DNA of 64,000 nt from Streptacidiphilus sp. P02-A3a (GTDB lineage: Bacteria; Actinomycetota; Actinomycetes; Streptomycetales; Streptomycetaceae): positions 4,783,922-4,847,921 of the forward strand of contig NZ_CP048289.1 in NCBI RefSeq assembly GCF_014084105.1, written 5' to 3'. This document shows, piece by piece, positions 56,639-64,000 of this stretch; position 1 is the first letter of the stretch; every line of letters starts with the position of its first letter. The position numbers and the translations under genes were made by a program. Under the pieces are notes generated by a model. That model had not been told where the DNA came from. It saw only the letters and a program-made list of their open reading frames with translations, and searched no databases.

Positions 56639-59446
56639 GTGCACCTGTCCCGTACCCCATCGAGACTCCGGTCCTGGCGTGTTCTGGCCTGGCTGCGGCC
56701 ACCGCGCTGTCCGGCCTGACGGCCGGGGTCGGCGCCGGACCGGCTTCGGCCGCCGCTCCCGCGACCGCCACCGCGGCCTGTCCCTGGGTCGACTCCACCG
56801 CGCCCGTCTCCCAGCGGGTGAGCGAGGTCCTGGCCAAGATGTCCTGGCGCAGGAGATCTCCTTGGTCACCGGCTCCGCGGGTTCGAGTTATGTCGGTTTC
56901 ACCCCCGCCATCGGCTCGTTGTGCATTCCGGCGATGAACCTGGAGGACGGTCCGGCGGGCGTCGGCGACGGGATGAACAACGTCACCCAGCTGCCCGCCC
57001 CGGTGGACGTCGCGGGCGACCCTGGGACACCTCGGCCGAGCAGACCTACGGGCAGGTGATCGGTGCCGAGCAGGCCGCCAAGGGCAGCACCGTGGACCTC
57101 GGGCCGACCATCAACATCGTCCGCGACCCGCGCTGGGGCGGGCCTTCGAGTCGGTCGGGGAGGACCCGTACCTGAACGGGACGCTGGGCGCGGCCGATAT
57201 CCAGGGTGTCCAGTCGACCGGGACGATGGCGCAGGTCAAGCACTTCGCGGTGTACAACCAGGAGACCAACCGGAACACCGCCTCCGACAACGCGGTGGTC
57301 AGCACCCAGGCCGAGCAGGAGATCTACCTGCCGGCCTTCCAGGACGCCGTCCAGCAGGGCGCGGCCTCCTCGGTGATGTGCTCCTACAGCAGCGTCAACG
57401 GCACTGCCGCCTGCCAGAATCCGTACCTGCTGAGCACGGTGCTGCGCCAGCAGTTCGGTTTCGGCGGCTTCGTCACCTCCGACTGGGGCGCCACCCACTC
57501 CACGGTGGCCTCGGCCGACGCCGGTCTGGACCAGGACATGCCGGGCAACGACGGCTACTACGGCGCCACCCTGCAGAGCGCGATCAGCTCCGGCCAGGTC
57601 AGCCAGGCGACGCTGAACACGGCGGTCTCCGGCATCCTCACCGAGATGTTCGGCTTCGGGCTGTTCGACAAGGCTCCGACCGGCTCGCCCGACCAGAGCG
57701 CCACCAGCGGCACCGACACCTCGGACGCGCTGAACCTGGCCGAGGAGGGCACGGTGCTGCTGAAGAACAGCGCGGCGTGCTGCCGCTCGGCTCAGCCGAC
57801 TCCTCGGTCGCGGTGATCGGCGCGGACGCCTCGACCAGCCCGCTGACCGCGGGCGGCGGCAGCGCCTCGGTGAACTCCAGCGGCACGGTCACCCCGCTGC
57901 AGGGGATCACCGCGGCGGCGCCCGGCGGCGTCACGGTCAACTACAACGCGGGCACCTCGAACAGCTCGGCGGCCTCGCTGGCCGCCTCGTCCTCGGTCGC
58001 GGTGGTCTTCGTCGGCAACGACGAGTCCGAGGGCAGCGACCTGAGCAGCATCGACCTGTCCAGCTCGGAGAACTCGCTGATCTCGGCGGTGGCGGCGGCC
58101 AACCCGAACACGGTGGTGGTGCTCAACACCGGCTCGGCGGTCACCATGCCCTGGCTCTCCTCGGTCAAGGGCGTCCTTGAGGCCTGGTACCCGGGGCAGG
58201 AGGACGGCTCGGCCATCGCCGCGCTGCTGTTCGGCAACGCGACCCCTCCGGCCACCTGACCGTGACCTTCCCGACCTCGCTGTCCCAGGTCCCGGCCGAC
58301 ACCGCGGCCCAGTGGCCCGGCACCAACGGGACCGTGCAGTACTCCGAGGGCATCGACGTCGGCTACCGCTGGTACGACGCCAACAACCTGACGCCGCTGT
58401 TCCCCTTCGGCTACGGCCTGTCCTACACCAGCTTCTCCTTCAGCAACCTGCGCGTCGGCACGCTGAGCGCGGGCGGCCAGGCCACGGTGACCGCGACCGT
58501 CACCAACACCGGCAGCCGGGCCGGGGCCGACGTGGCCCAGCTCTACGTCTCCGACCCGGCCGCCTCCGGCCAGCCGCCCAAGCAGCTGGAGGGCTTCTCG
58601 CGGGTCAGCCTGCAACCGGGGGCCAGCCAGACGGTGACCTTCCCGCTGACCCAGAGCAACCTGCGCTACTGGAACTCCGGCAGCAATGCCTGGGCCACCA
58701 GTACCGGCAGCTACGGCATCGACGTGGGTGACTCGGACGCGAGCCTGCCGCTGACCGGCACGCTGCCGGTGACCTCGGCGCAGCTGGGCCAGCCGGTCTC
58801 GGTGACCGCCCCGGGCCCGCAGGAGGGCCTGGTCGGGGTCCCGGTCTCGCTGCCGGTCAAGGCGACCGACTCGACCAGCGGCCAGAGCCCGGTGTTCACC
58901 GCCACCGGGCTGCCGGCCGGTACCTCGATCTCCGGTTCCGGCACGGTCACCGGTACCCCGACCACGCCGGGCACCAGTACCGTCCAGGTCACCGCCAAGG
59001 ACGGCGACGGGGCGCTGGCGAGCAGCTCGTTCGTCTGGACCGTCGAGCCCGCCAGTACCGCCCTGCCGGCGGCCGCGCTGGACGGCTACCAGGGCCTGTG
59101 CCTGGACGTCGCCAGTGACAACAACACGCCGGGTACCGCGGTGGACGTCTACACCTGCAACGGCACCGACGGCCAGCAGTGGAGCGAGCTGGGCAACGGC
59201 ACGGTCCAGGCCGACGGCGACTGCCTGGACGTGGTCGGCGGCGGTACCGCCAACGGCGCCCTGGTCGACCTGTACACCTGCAACGGCACCGGCGCCCAGC
59301 AGTGGGTGCCGCAGTCGGACGGGGCGCTGCTCAACCCGCAGTCCGGAAAGTGCCTGGACGACACCGGTTGGTCGACCACCGCGGGCACGCAGACGCAGAT
59401 CTGGAGCTGCACCGGCGGGGCCAACCAGTCCTGGACCCAGCCCTGA
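56639..59446 (+). CDS. Secreted GH3 beta-glucosidase with fibronectin-like, Ig-like and ricin-type lectin domains (apparent frameshifts)
   Basis: A signal peptide (VLACSGLAAATALSGLTAGV) is followed by the GH3 barrel: MNLEDGPAGVGDGMNNVTQL, GPTINIVRDPRWG, MAQVKHFAVYNQETNR and the nucleophile in GFGGFVTSDWGATHST. The second GH3 domain has VAVVFVGNDESEGSDLSSID. Then come FPFGYGLSYTSFSFSNLRVG (FnIII-like), an Ig-like part with TGLPAGTSISGSGTVTG, and a ricin lectin end with repeated QQW (CLDVASDNN..QQWSELGNG). It cleaves beta-glucosides outside the cell. The frame shifts at about 56690, 56845, 57020, 57145, 57775 and 58250. GTG 56639 follows GGAGG. Confidence 0.78.
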
Positions 59447-59614
59447 CGACCTGTCGCGGCGGGGTCTCCCGCTGAGCTGACGAGCGCCCCACCGAGGGCG
59501 GCGGCCACCGTGGCCGGCGCCGGGTGGGGCGCTCGGCCCTGCCGCGCGGCTGGTCGACCGGTGGTGCGGCGTGTCGCGCGGCGGCCGGGCCCGGGGTGGC
59601 GTACCAGTCGAGGC

Positions 59615-61990
<2,376 letters not shown>

Positions 61991-62942
61991 TCACTCGCCC
62001 CGGGTGAAGGTGCGCCGGTACTCGCTCGGTGTGGTGCCCAGGATGCGCTGGAAGTGCAGGCGCAGGTTCGCGCCGGTGCCGAGCCCGATGTCGGCGGCGA
62101 TCTGCTCGACACCGCGCTGTGAGCGTTCGAGCAGTTCCGGGCCAGGTCGATGCGGGCGCGCATCACCCACTGCATGGCGTGTAGCCGGTCTCCTCGACGA
62201 AGCGCCGGGAGAACGTGCGCGGCGAGACTCCCGCCTGCCGCGCCAGGGTGTCCAGGGTCAGCGGCTCGCCGAGCCGGTGCAGCGCCCACTCGCGGGTGGC
62301 GGCGAACCGCTCGCCGAGCGGCTCGGGGACGCTGCGCGGCACGTACTGGGCCTGGCCGCCGCTGCGGTAGGGGGCGGCGACCAGGCGCCGGGCCGCGTGG
62401 TTGGACGCGGCCACGCCGAGGTCGCCGCGCAGGATGTGCAGGCACAGGTCGATGCCGGAGGCGGCGCCGGCCGAGGTGAGCATGCTGCCCTCGTCGACGA
62501 ACAGCACGTTCTCGTCGACCCGGATGAGCGGGTGCCTGGCCGCCAGTGCCCGGGTGTAGTGCCAGTGCGTCGTGGCGCGCCTGCCGTCGAGCAGGCCCGT
62601 GGCGGCGAGCGCGAAGGCGCCGGTCGAGATGGCGGCGAGCCGCGCGCCGCGGTCGTGGGCGGCGATCAGGGCCTCGACGACGGCCCGCGGCGGGGCGGTC
62701 GCGGTCCGGGAACCGGTAGCCGGGCACGAAGACGATGTCGGCCCACGCGAGCGCGTCCAGGCCGTGGGCGACGGAGTAGGCGAGGCCGTCGCCGCCGGCC
62801 ACCAGGCCCGTGCCGCCCGCACACCCGCACCTCGTAGGGCATGCTCGCGCGGGTCGTGAAGACCTGCGCGGGATTCCGACATCGAGCGGCTTCGCACCTT
62901 CGAGCACCAGGACGGCGACATGATGCGGGCGGGGTGGGCACA
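61991..62942 (-). CDS. GlxA-type AraC-family transcriptional regulator (apparent frameshifts)
   Basis: Pieces in several frames form a DJ-1/PfpI-like amidase domain (VLEGAKPLDVGI, WADIVFVPGYRFPDRDR, AAISTGAFALAATGLLDGRR, THWHYTRALAARHPLIRVDE). An AraC double HTH follows (LTLDTLARQAGVSPRTFSRR, then FVEETGYTP and AADIGLGTGANLRLHF), ending near FTRGE. The nucleophile Cys of active DJ-1 enzymes is replaced by Ser-Thr-Gly, usual in GlxA regulators. The start is uncertain because a shift lies close to it. It lies divergent from another AraC gene and upstream of gap, which it may control. Confidence 0.7.
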
Positions 62943-63103
62943 GGAAGAGGTTACGTGCGACGGCGGGGGTTCGGGCCGGTGCGCCCCGGCTCGCCCTCCG
63001 CGGACTTCAGAAGCACCGCTTCGCCGCACCGGCGACGGTGCGGCCGCCGGTCACGGGAGGAGCGCCGACGCGGCTACCCGGCCGGGGACGCGTAGCCTGG
63101 GGC

Positions 63104-63938
63104 ATGCGGTCGAGCGTGGATGGACGGGCGCCGGTGTGGGATGTCGTGGCCCCGGCGGGCCCGGTCGGCTGCCGGGGGTCCGCATGGCCGGGTTCCGGGA
63201 CGGCGGCGCGGCATCGGTCTGCCAGCGGGTGATCCCGCATCCGTCCCTGATGCTGGCGGTGGAGTTCGGCGCGGATTCGCCGATCGTGACCGATGCGGCC
63301 GGGCGGCGGCACCGGGGCAGTGTCGCCGCGGGCTCGGGCTGGGCGGAGCGGTGTGGGTGCGCGGCGAGAACGTCGAGTGCCTGCAGGTTCGCCTGTCCCC
63401 GCTCATCGCGCACACGGTGCTGGGCGTGTCCCCGGCCGATCTGGACGGCTTCGTGGCCCTTGACGACCTCTGGGGCGGGGCGGCGGAACGGATCCGCGAG
63501 CGGCTGGGCGAGGCCTCGTCGTGGCAGGAGCGCTTCGCCGTGACCGAGGCGCTGCTCGAACGGGGCTTTCGGGAAAGGACGCCGGTCGATCCGGAGGTGG
63601 CGTGGACGTGGCGGCGGATCGTCGCCGGGCGGGGCCGGGTCGCCGTCGAGGCGCTGGCGGCCGAGGTGGGCTGGAGCCGCAAGCGCCTGTGGTCCCGGTT
63701 CCGTTCGCAGGTGGGGCTGCCGCCGAAGCGCGCCGCGCGGCTCGTGCGCTTCGACAGGGCGGTGCACCGCCTGGCCGCGGGCGACAGCGCGGCCCGGGTC
63801 GCGGCGGACGGCGGCTACGCGGACCAGTCCCACCTGCACCGTGACGTGGCGGCCTTCGCCGGGGTCGCTCCGTCGGCCGCGGCCCGCGAGCCGTGGCTGA
63901 CGGTCGACGACGTCGCCTGGCCCGACGGCCCCCGCTGA
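63104..63938 (+). CDS. AraC-family transcriptional regulator (apparent frameshifts near the N-terminus)
   Basis: ATG 63104 starts MRSSVDGRAPVWDVVAPAGP. The frame then moves to MAGFRDGGAASVCQRVIPHP and, near 63345, to VWVRGENVECLQVRLSPLIA. The clean C-terminal part has an AraC double HTH (VAVEALAAEVGWSRKRLWSR then FRSQVGLPPKRAARLVRFDR and AARVAADGGYADQSHLHRDV). About 277 residues is a normal length for the DUF6597/AraC group that senses with an N-terminal beta domain. The target is unknown. Confidence 0.72.
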
Positions 63939-63968
63939 CCGGCTCGCGGACCGGTCGTGCGCGGCGGG

Positions 63969-64000
63969 TCAGGTGGTGACGCCGGCGACGGGTTCGAGGC
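63969..64000 (-). CDS. C-terminal end of a gene running out of the window
   Basis: The minus strand ends LEPVAGVTT followed by TGA (63969-63971). The nine codons are too few for a family call. The position after the convergent AraC gene is normal for a gene end. Confidence 0.3.
   Translation of the reverse strand, partial: LEPVAGVTT

Overview
The window is very GC-rich DNA from a filamentous actinomycete, most probably a Streptomycetaceae member (Streptomyces, Kitasatospora or Streptacidiphilus type). The grounds are G/C at almost every third codon position, frequent GTG starts, Scr1-type XRE regulators, DUF5133 and DUF397-era small proteins, streptomycete-type IS701/IS630/IS982/ISAzo13 elements, and a tap-tpg telomere gene pair. 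That pair, the dense insertion sequences and the many gene fragments suggest a chromosome arm or a linear-plasmid-like region rather than the conserved core. I saw no rRNA, tRNA or CRISPR array.

1-16 kb is an accessory patchwork. It starts with an endonuclease/exonuclease/phosphatase-family gene (partial), a dTMP kinase and the C-terminal piece of a radical SAM enzyme. The radical SAM N-terminal part lies 10 kb away on the same strand (11253-12065), as if the gene had been split. Between them lie a flavin-binding PPOX protein, a CPT-like kinase, an XRE/TPR regulator, a compact operon (87-aa protein, GHKL ATPase, isoaspartate-methyltransferase-like enzyme, small protein, Scr1-type regulator), a protein built of repeated HTH units, a truncated methyltransferase, a membrane protein and a histidine-phosphatase-like protein. 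Then come tiny overlapping ORFs, a second XRE regulator with a SLOG-fold protein, a second degenerate copy of the truncated methyltransferase and an IMP-cyclohydrolase-like gene.

16-26 kb is metabolic. It holds a ROK repressor divergent from a secreted GH54-type arabinofuranosidase, then a TetR repressor divergent from an old-yellow-enzyme/SDR/hydrolase set with two palindromic operators bracketing a good promoter, and an aldo-keto reductase. 26-31 kb carries remnants (cupin, SCO6745-like) and the GntR-tap-tpg operon. 31-44 kb has PhzF-like, malic enzyme, membrane and lipoprotein genes, an iron-uptake locus (EfeU-EfeO fusion plus Tat-exported EfeB under an IdeR/DmdR-like box), and a TetR/epimerase pair with duplicated operators.

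44-53 kb is a decayed nucleoside locus (truncated phosphorylase, internally deleted dTMP kinase, GT2 glycosyltransferase) followed by nested insertion sequences abutting one another at CTAG sites: an IS982-type element with a VOC gene, two inverted IS701 copies and an IS630 element with a YunG-like gene. 53-64 kb carries a DUF1269-like protein, a Nei/Fpg glycosylase, a SigE-family sigma factor with its partner, a GH3 glucosidase, an SGNH hydrolase, GAPDH and two AraC-type regulators. Nearly all of these are interrupted by apparent one-base frameshifts. The IS701 copy at 51321-52747 differs from its intact twin by four one-base losses in G/C runs, so sequencing error in this stretch is a serious possibility.
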